From: Lachnospiraceae bacterium
GTDB lineage: Bacteria > Bacillota > Clostridia > Lachnospirales > Lachnospiraceae
Reading direction: 5' to 3'
NCBI GenBank assembly: GCA_015057115.1
Contig: SVEZ01000011.1
Coordinates: forward strand, 45,373 to 109,372
DNA length: 64,000 nucleotides
In this document: piece by piece, positions 19,313-27,267 of the stretch
How the letters are laid out: every line of letters starts with the position of its first letter
How positions within the stretch are numbered: position 1 is the first letter of the stretch
Made by a program: the position numbers and the translations under genes
The notes under the pieces: model-generated
Database searches by the model: none
Seen by the model: only the letters and a program-made list of their open reading frames with translations
What the model was told of the DNA's origin: nothing

Positions 19313-20005
19313 ATGGAATACAAGATCGGGATTTGCGATGATGAGGCGGCAGAACAGGAATATGTATCCGACTTGGTGGCAAAATGGGCATCCGGGCGGG
19401 AGGTGACTGTGAAAACCTTTCCGTCTGCAGAAAGTTTTCTGTTTCAATATGAAGAGGAGAAGGATTTTGATATTCTTTTGCTGGATATAGAAATGGATAA
19501 AATGGACGGTGTGGAACTTGCCCGGAGAATCCGAAGGGATAATGAGGGAGTTCAGATTATTTTTATCACTGGGTATACGGAGTATATTTCCGAGGGTTAT
19601 GAGGTGGCGGCGCTACATTATCTGGTGAAGCCGGTAAAAGAGGAAAAACTTTTTTCTGTTCTCGACCGTGCGGCTCATAATCTTAAGAAGAATGAAAAAG
19701 TCTTAGTGTTGAGTCACGGGGGTGAAGTTCTGCGAGTACCGCTTTTGACCATTCGGTACTTGGAAGTGCAGCAGAATTATGTGACGGTACATGCCGCTGA
19801 AGATGTTACCGTGAAAAAGACCCTGGGTGAGTTTGAGAAGGAGTTAGATCAGCGCTTTTATCGGTTGGGGCGATCCTTTATTGTGAACCTGACCCAGATT
19901 TACAAGATTACCAAAAAAGAAGTATTTTTAAAAGATGGTGCAATACTTCCTCTTCCGAGGGGGCAGTATGAGGCGCTGAATCGTGCGTTTATAGCGAGGT
20001 TATAA
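19313..20005 (+). CDS. LytTR-family response regulator
   Basis: A 230-residue protein. Residues 1-118 form a receiver with the acidic pair Asp9-Asp10, the phosphoacceptor Asp58 (ILLLDIEM), a Thr in FITGY and Lys in LVKPV. Residues about 130-228 form a LytTR DNA-binding domain (LTIRYLEVQQNYVTVH, then RSFIVNL). Such proteins bind pairs of 9-bp direct repeats. It lies 37 bp after smpB and is followed by its likely kinase and an ABC exporter whose upstream region holds a matching operator. Confidence 0.94.
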   Translation: MEYKIGICDDEAAEQEYVSDLVAKWASGREVTVKTFPSAESFLFQYEEEKDFDILLLDIEMDKMDGVELARRIRRDNEGVQIIFITGYTEYISEGYEVAALHYLVKPVKEEKLFSVLDRAAHNLKKNEKVLVLSHGGEVLRVPLLTIRYLEVQQNYVTVHAAEDVTVKKTLGEFEKELDQRFYRLGRSFIVNLTQIYKITKKEVFLKDGAILPLPRGQYEALNRAFIARL

Positions 20006-20006
20006 A

Positions 20007-20687
20007 ATGAGATTTCTGGACAAGCATGTAGACAAACAGATAGCCTCCTACCAGCAGGAGTTGATGGAAACACACTATGTGGAAGTGGAAAATATGTATC
20101 GGCAGATCCGTGGCTGGCGCCACGATTACCGGAATCATATCCAGGTGTTAAAAGCCTATGCCGCCAAGGGTGATATGGAAGCCATCAAGGCGTATTTAGA
20201 TGAGCTGGATACGGATTTGTCCACGGTGGATGTGGCGGTAAAAACCGGCAATGCCATGGCGGATGCGATTTTAAACAGCAAGCTGTCTTTGGCAAAAGCG
20301 AAGCGCATCAAGGTAATGGCAGACGCCCACATTCCGCTGGCGCTAACCACATCTGAGGTGGATTTGTGTGTGATTATCGGTAATCTTTTTGAAAATGCCA
20401 TGGAAGCCAGTTTAAAGCTTCCGGAGGAAGAACGGCTGATTCGCATTTATATGGATATGAAGGATACCCAGCTATACCTTTCCTTTACCAATTTTACAGC
20501 AGAAAAGAAACTGACAAAGAGGGGGAAGCTTTTTGCGACAACCAAAGGGGCGGGACATGGCTTCGGGTTATCCCGAATTGACCGGATTGTGGAAAAATAT
20601 GACGGCTATATCAGCAGAAACAGTGAAGATGGAGCGTTTACCACGGAGATATTATTGCCGCAGGTAAGCAGTTCATCCCCCAAATAG
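20007..20687 (+). CDS. GHKL sensor kinase without a membrane sensor domain
   Basis: A 226-residue protein that starts one base after the regulator stop. Residues 8-60 form the dimerisation/phosphotransfer helices with the AgrC-type H-box WRHDYRNH (His39). The GHKL ATPase domain follows, with N-box NLFENAMEAS near 130 and a glycine box GAGHGFGLSRI near 185. AgrC-type kinases carry six or seven N-terminal membrane helices; here there are none and the gene is not truncated by a frameshift. It may sense a cytoplasmic signal or work through the neighbouring ABC exporter. The partner regulator is inferred from adjacency. Confidence 0.85.
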   Translation: MRFLDKHVDKQIASYQQELMETHYVEVENMYRQIRGWRHDYRNHIQVLKAYAAKGDMEAIKAYLDELDTDLSTVDVAVKTGNAMADAILNSKLSLAKAKRIKVMADAHIPLALTTSEVDLCVIIGNLFENAMEASLKLPEEERLIRIYMDMKDTQLYLSFTNFTAEKKLTKRGKLFATTKGAGHGFGLSRIDRIVEKYDGYISRNSEDGAFTTEILLPQVSSSSPK

Positions 20688-20697
20688 AACATTTCGT
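20668..20697 (+). promoter_or_regulatory. Predicted LytTR operator (two 9-bp direct repeats)
   Basis: GCAGTTCAT at 20668 and ACATTTCGT at 20689 each match eight of nine positions of the general LytTR half-site (A/T, A/C, A/C, GTT, any, A/G, T/G). They are separated by exactly 12 bp, the 21-bp centre spacing used by AgrA- and ComE-type regulators, and both are followed by CCCC. The site overlaps the kinase stop codon and lies 95 bp before the ABC genes; a TATACT -10-like hexamer is at 20730. Confidence 0.6.
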
Positions 20698-20725
20698 CCC
20701 CGTAGTGTGCTGCGGGGGCGTTTTT
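20697..20725 (+). terminator. Hairpin with T tract after the kinase gene
   Basis: CCCCGTAG at 20698 pairs with CTGCGGGG at 20710 (one G-U) over a 4-nt loop, followed by GCG and five T residues. It would end the smpB/regulator/kinase transcript before the separately controlled ABC genes. Confidence 0.75.
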
Positions 20726-20792
20726 CGTATATACTTCGAGATGTAAAGAAGAACATACACATCACACTGCGTGGATGTGGGAGGAGGAGAAG

Positions 20793-22604
20793 ATGGAGGA
20801 AAAGAAATCAAAACCAAAATTCAGCGTCCCAAGTAACATTGCCTATATGTACCGGCATGCCTGGGCGAGCTGCAAGGGAGCCATTACGGTTAGCTGGATG
20901 ATGATGCTTTTAACTGTGGCGCTGTCCGTGGCGGATCTGCTCATTGCACCGGCGATTTTACAGTGCGTGGAACAAAAGCAGGGAATGGGTGTGTTGCTTG
21001 CTATTATTGGAGGTTTTGCGGCTATACAGTTTTTGTGCAGCGGGCTGCATGCGTATTTTAACACGTTTATTAAGAGCTATCGTATTGAGGTGCGGATGCA
21101 TATTATTAAGGATCTGCGGCACAAGATAAACGCCATGTCCTACGAGCTTCGTATGGATTCCAAGGTGAAGAATATGATGGATAAAGCCTTGCATGTGGTG
21201 GGTTCTAACTGGGATGCGGCAGAGCATATCTGGGTGACGCTGGAAAATCTGGAAACCGCAATCTTAGGATTTGTGCTTTTTCTTCTTGTGGTTGCCAGGG
21301 TCAATATTCTGTTGATTTTTGTCATTCTGGTAACGGCAGTAGTGAGCTTTTTTATCTCGAAAAAAACGGATGAATGGTTTTACGAGCATCGGGAGGAGGA
21401 AGCAGCCCATACGAAGAAGCTATTTTATATGTGGGGAAAAATGAAATCGGCAGAGCTGGCAAAGGATATCCGCATTCTTGGCATGCAGGACTGGATTTCG
21501 TCCATTTACAGAAGCGCTTTAAAAGCCTACAGTGCTTTTATAAGAAGAGGCGAAAACTATCGCATGATCGGCGGAGTCTTCGATGTGCTTTTCAGCATTC
21601 TCAGAAACGCCGTTGCTTACGGCTATCTGGTGTACATGGTTTTAAACAAAAATCTGTCGGCAGCAGAGTTTGTATTGTATTTTTCTGCAGTAGGAGGCTT
21701 CTCCAACTGGATTACAAGTATTTTGCGGGAATACAATACCCTCTATAAAGAAAGTCTGGAAGTGTCCATCATGCGGGAATTTATAACCTATCCGGAAATC
21801 TTTGTGATGGAGGGGGGAGATCCTATTCCCAAGGCGGATACCTACGAGTTGGTGTTAGAAAACGTATGCTATCGTTATCCGGAGGCGGAAGAAGACACCA
21901 TTCACAATTTGAATCTGACGGTGAAGGCGGGAGAAAAAATTGCCATTGTAGGATTAAACGGTGCCGGAAAAACCACGTTGGTAAAGATTTTAAGCGGTTT
22001 TTTAAATCCCACCAGTGGGCGGGTGCTTTTAAACGGAATCGACATTAAAACCTTCAACCGACCGGAATACTATGGCTTGTTTTCCGCAGTGTTCCAGACA
22101 TCCAAAGGGATGGAGGCTTCCTTAGAGGAAAATGTGGCAGTATCCGCCACGGAGATTGATGAGGAAAAAGTAAAGGATTGTTTAGCGAAGGTTGGACTTT
22201 CGGAAAAGGTACAGGAGCTTCCGGCGGGAGTGAAAACCAAGATTGGACACAATGTCTGGGATGATGGGGTGCTTTTATCCGGTGGACAGGAACAGAGAAT
22301 GTTAATTGCCAGAGCGTTATATAAGGATGCCCCAATTTTACTTTTGGATGAGCCCACGGCAGCCCTTGACCCTCTGGTAGAAAACGAAATCTATCAGACC
22401 TACAGCGATATGGCAAAGGGGCGAACCTCCTTCTTCATTTCCCACAGATTGGCGTCTACCCGCTTTTGCGACCGGATTTTATTTGTGGCAGAAGGAAATA
22501 TTAAAGAAATGGGAACCCATGAGGAATTACTTGCAAAAAACGGGGCGTATGCAGAATTGTTTGAAGTGCAGAGCCGTTACTATAAAGAAGGGAGGGAATT
22601 TTAA
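20793..22604 (+). CDS. ABC exporter half-transporter A (TMD-NBD fusion)
   Basis: A 603-residue protein beginning at the ATG after GGGAGGAGGAG; an ATG 18 bp upstream lies within that site and is less likely. Six membrane helices (about residues 20-330) precede an ATPase domain with Walker A GLNGAGKTT near 387, signature LSGGQEQR near 495, Walker B ILLLDEPTAALDP near 515 and switch His in ISHRLAST near 549. The next gene overlaps its stop by one base (TAATG) and encodes the partner, so the two likely form a heterodimer exporting a peptide, lipid or drug. The predicted LytTR operator upstream suggests induction by the adjacent two-component system. Confidence 0.92.
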   Translation: MEEKKSKPKFSVPSNIAYMYRHAWASCKGAITVSWMMMLLTVALSVADLLIAPAILQCVEQKQGMGVLLAIIGGFAAIQFLCSGLHAYFNTFIKSYRIEVRMHIIKDLRHKINAMSYELRMDSKVKNMMDKALHVVGSNWDAAEHIWVTLENLETAILGFVLFLLVVARVNILLIFVILVTAVVSFFISKKTDEWFYEHREEEAAHTKKLFYMWGKMKSAELAKDIRILGMQDWISSIYRSALKAYSAFIRRGENYRMIGGVFDVLFSILRNAVAYGYLVYMVLNKNLSAAEFVLYFSAVGGFSNWITSILREYNTLYKESLEVSIMREFITYPEIFVMEGGDPIPKADTYELVLENVCYRYPEAEEDTIHNLNLTVKAGEKIAIVGLNGAGKTTLVKILSGFLNPTSGRVLLNGIDIKTFNRPEYYGLFSAVFQTSKGMEASLEENVAVSATEIDEEKVKDCLAKVGLSEKVQELPAGVKTKIGHNVWDDGVLLSGGQEQRMLIARALYKDAPILLLDEPTAALDPLVENEIYQTYSDMAKGRTSFFISHRLASTRFCDRILFVAEGNIKEMGTHEELLAKNGAYAELFEVQSRYYKEGREF

Positions 22605-24433
22605 TGGAGTTCAAAAAAGCCTTTGGTTTACACATGAGGGGAGTAAAGCTATTGCATAAGCATTGCCCGAAGCTCTTTCCGCTAATGGCGCTTCAAAAGC
22701 TGACCCAGGCGGTTACACCGTATATTACTCTGTATTTTACCGCACAGCTATTAGATGAAATTGCGGGGGCAAGAAGGGAAGCGGTGCTGATAAAGCTGGC
22801 AATTTTGCTGGTCAGCGTCAGTGGTATCCTGGCAGGACTTTCCATGCTGTTTACCCGATTGGAAGGCAGGGAAGAGCATTGGTTTTCCTTTGCGTATTCC
22901 TCCATTTTACCGAAAAAGATGCTCACCATGGATTTTGTGGATGTGGAAAGCATAAAAAAGCGGGACCAGCTGGTGCAGATTGAACAAAACGCCAACTGGG
23001 GCGGCTGGGGATGGAATTATGTGGTTCAGCTGTTTCCGGTGTTGGTGGAAAATGTGGTGGGAATTCTGGGTGCGGCGGTGCTATTGATTCCACTATTTAC
23101 CAGCCGGGTGAAAAAAGGAAGCTTTCTTATTCTAAATAATCCGTTGTGCGCGGTGGTGATTTTGGGAAGCATGGTTCTTCTTAGTATTTTTTCCGGAAAG
23201 CTGGAGGGACTGGGAGAGTCGGTTTATGCAAAAAACGCCATAAAAGGCAGAATGGGAAACCGGATCTTTAGCCATTTTGGTTTAATAGGATGTGATACTA
23301 CAAGAGCAGATACCGGGGATATGAGGCTTTATCCCATGGAGAAGATGGGAGAGTACTACCAGAGGGCTTATATGAAGGAAAGCTGGGGAGCCAATGGCTT
23401 TTTTGCGAAGCTGGGAAAAGGCAGAGTAGGTGTATGTAATTTCTTCGCAGCGGGAATTGCCACCCTGTTTACCGGCATCATTTATGTGTTTACCTGTTTA
23501 AAAGCTTTGGGCGGAGCCTTTGGCATTGGCGGAATTACCCAGTATGTGGGAGCGGCAACCCAGCTTTCCGGAAATATTAAGGCACTCTTTGTGATGATGG
23601 AGGAGATGAAGAACAACGGAGAATTTTTAGCGGAGATCTTCGATTTTCTTGATACTCCCAATAACATGTATCTGGGCAGTCTTACTACGGAAAAACGTGC
23701 CGACCGCAATTATAACGTGGAATTTAAGGATGTATCTTTTAAATATCCGGGAACGGATACCTGGGCACTGCGCCATGTGAATGTAAAATTTGAAATCGGA
23801 AAACGTATGGCGGTGGTAGGAGAAAATGGTTCCGGTAAAACCACATTTATTAAGCTTTTGTGCCGTCTTTATGACCCGCAGGAGGGACAGATTTTATTAA
23901 ACGGCATTGATATTAAAAAATATAATTACCGGGAATACATGGACTTATTTTCCGTGGTGTTTCAGGATTTTCAGCTTTTGTCACAGCCCCTTGGGGATAA
24001 CGTGGCATGCTGTAAAGAATATGATGCAGAGCGGGTAAAGCAGGTACTTCATGATGCAGGGTATGAAGCGCCCCTTGACCAGATGCTTTATCGGGAATTT
24101 GGAGAAGAGGGGGTGGATGTTTCCGGTGGCGAGGCACAGAAAATAGCCATTGCCAGAGCATTGTATCAGGATAGTCCATTCTTGATTTTGGATGAGCCGA
24201 CAGCAGCGTTAGACCCTATTGCGGAGGCGGAGATATACAGTCAGTTAGACTCCATTGTAAAAGATAGGACGGCGGTCTACATCAGTCACCGACTTTCCTC
24301 CTGCCGCTTTTGCGATGAAATCATGGTCTTTGATCATGGGGAGATTGTGGAACGGGGCGAGCATGAGAAGCTTCTGAATAGTGCCGGAAAATATCAGGCT
24401 TTGTGGAATGCGCAGGCGCAATACTATGTGTAG
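22604..24433 (+). CDS. ABC exporter half-transporter B (TMD-NBD fusion)
   Basis: A 609-residue protein of the same architecture: membrane region to about residue 340, Walker A GENGSGKTT near 406, signature VSGGEAQK near 506, Walker B FLILDEPTAALDP near 527 and switch His in ISHRLSSC near 567. The signature starts with Val in place of Leu. It is translationally coupled to half A. No obvious precursor peptide gene is adjacent, so the substrate is unknown. No clear terminator was seen in the 200 bp that follow. Confidence 0.92.
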   Translation: MEFKKAFGLHMRGVKLLHKHCPKLFPLMALQKLTQAVTPYITLYFTAQLLDEIAGARREAVLIKLAILLVSVSGILAGLSMLFTRLEGREEHWFSFAYSSILPKKMLTMDFVDVESIKKRDQLVQIEQNANWGGWGWNYVVQLFPVLVENVVGILGAAVLLIPLFTSRVKKGSFLILNNPLCAVVILGSMVLLSIFSGKLEGLGESVYAKNAIKGRMGNRIFSHFGLIGCDTTRADTGDMRLYPMEKMGEYYQRAYMKESWGANGFFAKLGKGRVGVCNFFAAGIATLFTGIIYVFTCLKALGGAFGIGGITQYVGAATQLSGNIKALFVMMEEMKNNGEFLAEIFDFLDTPNNMYLGSLTTEKRADRNYNVEFKDVSFKYPGTDTWALRHVNVKFEIGKRMAVVGENGSGKTTFIKLLCRLYDPQEGQILLNGIDIKKYNYREYMDLFSVVFQDFQLLSQPLGDNVACCKEYDAERVKQVLHDAGYEAPLDQMLYREFGEEGVDVSGGEAQKIAIARALYQDSPFLILDEPTAALDPIAEAEIYSQLDSIVKDRTAVYISHRLSSCRFCDEIMVFDHGEIVERGEHEKLLNSAGKYQALWNAQAQYYV

Positions 24434-24635
24434 TAACGGCGGCGCGCAATTTCGATAACTCACTACAAGATATAGAACAGTGCGAAAAAATGAATACTTT
24501 GTTAAAAATAGGAAAAACAAGCCCTTTTCCCTTGTGCTCCGGAGGAAAATAGTGTAGACTGTATCCAAGATATAGTAGTTTCTGAGAAGCCGACCTTGCA
24601 TGAGAGGTTTAATAAAATACGAGGGAGGAGTCGCT

Positions 24636-24971
24636 ATGAAGCCGGAAGAGTTGAAAGAGCGTCTAATTAAAGTACATAGTATTTTAATCAATAAATGTTG
24701 GAACTATTTATCACCGGAGGATCTGGTGGCATTAAAAGAACTGGATGATTTGATTGATCAGGCTGTGGAGTTGGAAGACCAGCTTAAGAAGGCCATTGTG
24801 AAAATGGAAGAAATGGCCAGCAAACATGAGACCATTGCAACCAATACCACCGACAAGACCCAGAAGCAGATTCATCTGTCATCCGGGGATTCCGCGCGGT
24901 TCTGTGTGAAGATGCTCAGAGATGAGATTAAACCCACGAAGAAGCGCTGGCATGATAAAATCGATAAATAA
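24636..24971 (+). CDS. Hypothetical helical protein
   Basis: A 111-residue protein starting at the ATG after GAGGGAGGAG; an in-frame ATG 36 bp upstream has no such site. It is charged and mostly helical, with a heptad-like ELDDLIDQAVELEDQLKKA stretch near residues 35-55, and has no signal peptide, TM segment, or recognised domain. A hairpin terminator follows at once. A possible promoter (TTGTGC, 17 bp, TAGACT) lies about 90 bp upstream. Neighbours give no functional hint. Confidence 0.7.
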   Translation: MKPEELKERLIKVHSILINKCWNYLSPEDLVALKELDDLIDQAVELEDQLKKAIVKMEEMASKHETIATNTTDKTQKQIHLSSGDSARFCVKMLRDEIKPTKKRWHDKIDK

Positions 24972-24999
24972 AGCAGGAGCGGTGTGCTCCTGCTTTTGT
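24971..24999 (+). terminator. Terminator after the hypothetical gene
   Basis: AAGCAGGAGC and GCTCCTGCTT form a 10-bp perfect stem with a 5-nt loop (GGTGT), followed by a short T run. It may also face the end of the convergent ssrA gene. Confidence 0.85.
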
Positions 25000-25038
25000 T
25001 ATGCATAAAAATAGCAGACGCTGTTGCGCCTGCCATAA

Positions 25039-25380
25039 TGGAGCTGAGGGGAATCGAACCCCTGTCCGAAAGCCCGTCCATTCCGGTATCTCCCATCACA
25101 GTCTGTATTTTGACATTCCCTTAATCAATCGCCTGCAGACAGGCTAGAGATCTTAGTAGCTTCATAGTTTCTTCCATCACCGCAAAGCTTAAGTGACGAA
25201 GTTCCCTACGGATTTGAAGCCGGGGTCTTAAGCTGTAGGAACCTAAGTCCGACTGCTGCAACTAGGCAGCGTACGCGTAATTTTCTTCAGCGTTTAATTT
25301 TAAGTTTCTGTTGATGACGCAGTCAGACCTGCGGATGGCTGCCAGAACTTCAAAACCCCCGTCGAAACCAGTACAACCCC
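25039..25380 (-). ncRNA. ssrA: Transfer-messenger RNA (tmRNA)
   Basis: On the minus strand the 5' end reads GGGGTTGTACTGGTTTCGAC, the classic tmRNA start, and the 3' end has the T-arm GGGGTTCGATTCCCC followed by CAGCTCCA. The first seven bases pair with CAGCTCC (two wobble pairs) to give the tRNA-like acceptor stem with A as discriminator; CCA is not encoded in full and would be added. The tag frame ends GCT GAA GAA AAT TAC GCG TAC GCT GCC TAG at 25291-25262, giving a degradation tag ending AEENYAYAA. The exact resume codon is uncertain. Length is about 342 nt. Confidence 0.95.
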
Positions 25381-25425
25381 TGGTTGGGTGAGTGTTGAGA
25401 GTTCAACACAAATTAATACATATGT

Positions 25426-25453
25426 ATTATAGCATAAAACATAAAATTTTCAA
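25426..25453 (-). promoter_or_regulatory. Sigma-A-type promoter of ssrA
   Basis: On the minus strand TTGAAA (25453-25448) and perfect TATAAT (25431-25426) are 16 bp apart. Transcription would start near 25419, some 40 nt before the mature 5' end, so RNase P trimming is expected. A small inverted repeat (GTGTTGA / TCAACAC) sits in this leader. Confidence 0.75.
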
Positions 25454-25583
25454 TGGTTTTCGTGGAAGTTGTACTTTTCTTTTTCTGATAAGTGTGGTAA
25501 ACTTAAGGTAATAATTGAAAGATTAGGTACAATTGTGATTGCAACCCCTTATATTGTGGGAACGGAAAGGAGCGATGGGTTTT

Positions 25584-25760
25584 ATGGATATTGCAGGACT
25601 TTCCATGGCGTTAAACACAACGCGGGTTTCCAGCGATGTATCAATGGCTGTGTTAGACATGACATTAGAGTCTGTAACCGATTTGGGGGCACAGATGACA
25701 CAGGCACTTGAGAAATCCGTGACGCCGCATTTAGGTCAGAATATTGACGTCCGCGTGTAA
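25584..25760 (+). CDS. YjfB-family putative motility protein
   Basis: A 58-residue protein beginning MDIAGLSMALN. AAAGGAG lies 11 nt before this ATG; another ATG nine bases upstream is too close to that site. The N-terminal MDIAxLSMAL pattern and size match the YjfB family, small proteins listed as putative motility proteins in Firmicutes and often found near flagellar genes. The fold is expected to be a helical hairpin. It is monocistronic with its own terminator. The role is not experimentally clear; the CheV gene 2.3 kb downstream fits a motile cell. Confidence 0.7.
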   Translation: MDIAGLSMALNTTRVSSDVSMAVLDMTLESVTDLGAQMTQALEKSVTPHLGQNIDVRV

Positions 25761-25765
25761 TTGAG

Positions 25766-25792
25766 GGGTTCTGCAATAGCAGAACCCTTCTT
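25766..25792 (+). terminator. Terminator after the YjfB-like gene
   Basis: GGGTTCTGC and GCAGAACCC form a 9-bp perfect stem with an AATA loop, followed by TTCTT. Confidence 0.85.
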
Positions 25793-25825
25793 GCAGATGA
25801 ATGGAAGGCATAAGATTGTGAGCGT

Positions 25826-26476
25826 ATGAGTGAAGAGAAGAAATTTGTGGTAGACGGCTACGTGTTTGAAACGGAGCGCCAGGCTAACCAAGCAAGAAGA
25901 GAACTGGAGGGAATCCGGTATACCAAGGAGACTTTGAATATGAAGGATCCGGAGGCCGTGCTTTCCATATACAACCGGATCTTACAGGACAAGATTTTTT
26001 CAACACCCATTGGATATGCGTTTTTGCGGGAATTGCAGGAATATTTGATTGCTTCCCCCGCAATACACAGCAGTGAGATTCTTCCGATTGATTTTATGCC
26101 TGTGATTGAACAGGCGAAATGGGATGACAAGGAAGCCATGAAGCTGAACCGGAAACGTTCCGAGGAGAACTACAGAGCCCGGGAACGCGACCGAAGACAG
26201 AGACAGCGGATGAAGAGGGAGGAAGAAAACTCCACTCTGGACGGAAAGTTCCGTCACCGCTATATTGTGTCATTGATTTTAAATTTGATTTTGGTGCTTG
26301 CCATCGCCGCAATGTTTTTGTTGGTACACTTTTCGGATGTTCCTACCATTATCGATTATGAAAATAAGCTGATCAATCGATATGAAGAATGGGAGAAACA
26401 GCTTACAGAACGTGAAGAGAAGGTAAAGGAATATGAGGAGAAGTATCATATAACCAATGGCTATTCAAAGCCATAA
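25826..26476 (+). CDS. Hypothetical single-pass membrane protein with coiled coils
   Basis: A 216-residue protein not matched to any family I know. Residues 1-105 look globular and cytoplasmic, 106-142 are extremely basic (many Arg and Lys, RERDRRQRQRMKREEE), a single membrane helix lies at about 147-168, and the remainder is an acidic/basic coiled coil (EEWEKQLTEREEKVKEYEEK). The Arg cluster before the helix would keep the N-terminus inside. It lies 64 bp upstream of an orphan response regulator and may share its transcript. Confidence 0.65.
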   Translation: MSEEKKFVVDGYVFETERQANQARRELEGIRYTKETLNMKDPEAVLSIYNRILQDKIFSTPIGYAFLRELQEYLIASPAIHSSEILPIDFMPVIEQAKWDDKEAMKLNRKRSEENYRARERDRRQRQRMKREEENSTLDGKFRHRYIVSLILNLILVLAIAAMFLLVHFSDVPTIIDYENKLINRYEEWEKQLTEREEKVKEYEEKYHITNGYSKP

Positions 26477-26540
26477 GAGAATACACTCCTGAAACTGCAG
26501 GTTTGCGCGGCAGGTCAGGGAGAGGAAATGGAGAAGGTTT

Positions 26541-27227
26541 ATGGAAAAGATTAAAGTTCTAGTCGTAGATGACGAAGCCTTAATGAGAAAATTAGTAAAG
26601 GATTTCTTGATCAAGAAAGAGTATGAAGTGGTGGAAGCAGAAGATGGCGAACAGGCCCTTGATATTTTCTATTCCGATAAGGCCATTTCACTGGTAATCC
26701 TGGATGTTATCATGCCAAAGATGAATGGTTGGCAGGTATGCCGGGAGATTCGAGAGACTTCCAAGGTGCCGATTATTATGCTGACAGCAAAGGCAACGGA
26801 GACGGATGAACTTCAGGGCTTTGAGCTTGGAGTTGACGAGTATATTTCCAAGCCGTTCTCTCCGAAGATTCTGGCAGCACGTGTGGATGCACTTTTGAGA
26901 CGTTCCAATAAGATTGATACCAGCGATGTTCTTGATTACGGTGGAATCATGATTAACCGTGCAGCTCATGAAGTAACGGTTGATAATAAGCCGGTGGAAT
27001 TGAGCTTCAAGGAGTTCGAACTGCTTAGCTTTTTCCTTGAGAACGAAGGAATTGCATTGTCCCGTGAGAAGATTCTGAATAATGTTTGGAATTATGATTA
27101 TTTCGGAGATGCAAGAACCATTGATACTCATGTTAAGAAGTTAAGAAGCAAGATCGGAGCAAAAGGAAACTACATCAAAACAATTTGGGGCATGGGCTAT
27201 AAGTTTGAAGTCATTGATGGCGAATAA
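26541..27227 (+). CDS. OmpR/PhoB-family response regulator (orphan)
   Basis: A 228-residue protein with a receiver domain (Asp10, Asp11, phosphoacceptor Asp55 in LVILDVIMPKMNGW, Thr in MLTAK, Lys in ISKPFS) and a winged-helix DNA-binding domain from about residue 130 (VELSFKEFELLSFFLEN, DARTIDTHVKKLRSKIG). All receiver residues needed for phosphorylation are present. No histidine kinase is adjacent; the next gene is a lipoprotein 40 bp downstream. The partner kinase is therefore encoded elsewhere or the regulator works alone. Confidence 0.93.
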   Translation: MEKIKVLVVDDEALMRKLVKDFLIKKEYEVVEAEDGEQALDIFYSDKAISLVILDVIMPKMNGWQVCREIRETSKVPIIMLTAKATETDELQGFELGVDEYISKPFSPKILAARVDALLRRSNKIDTSDVLDYGGIMINRAAHEVTVDNKPVELSFKEFELLSFFLENEGIALSREKILNNVWNYDYFGDARTIDTHVKKLRSKIGAKGNYIKTIWGMGYKFEVIDGE

Positions 27228-27267
27228 TTTGAAACCAAGTCTTTAAGACAGATTCGAGGTAGTGTAA

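Noticed and set aside
24872..25099. Small minus-strand frame at the end of the tmRNA gene
   Set aside because: Overlaps the tRNA-like end of ssrA and the terminator; no coding signature.
25470..25560. Sigma-D (flagellar) promoter before the YjfB-like gene
   Set aside because: TCTGATAA resembles the -10 half, but the -35 half 15 bp upstream matches only two of four bases.
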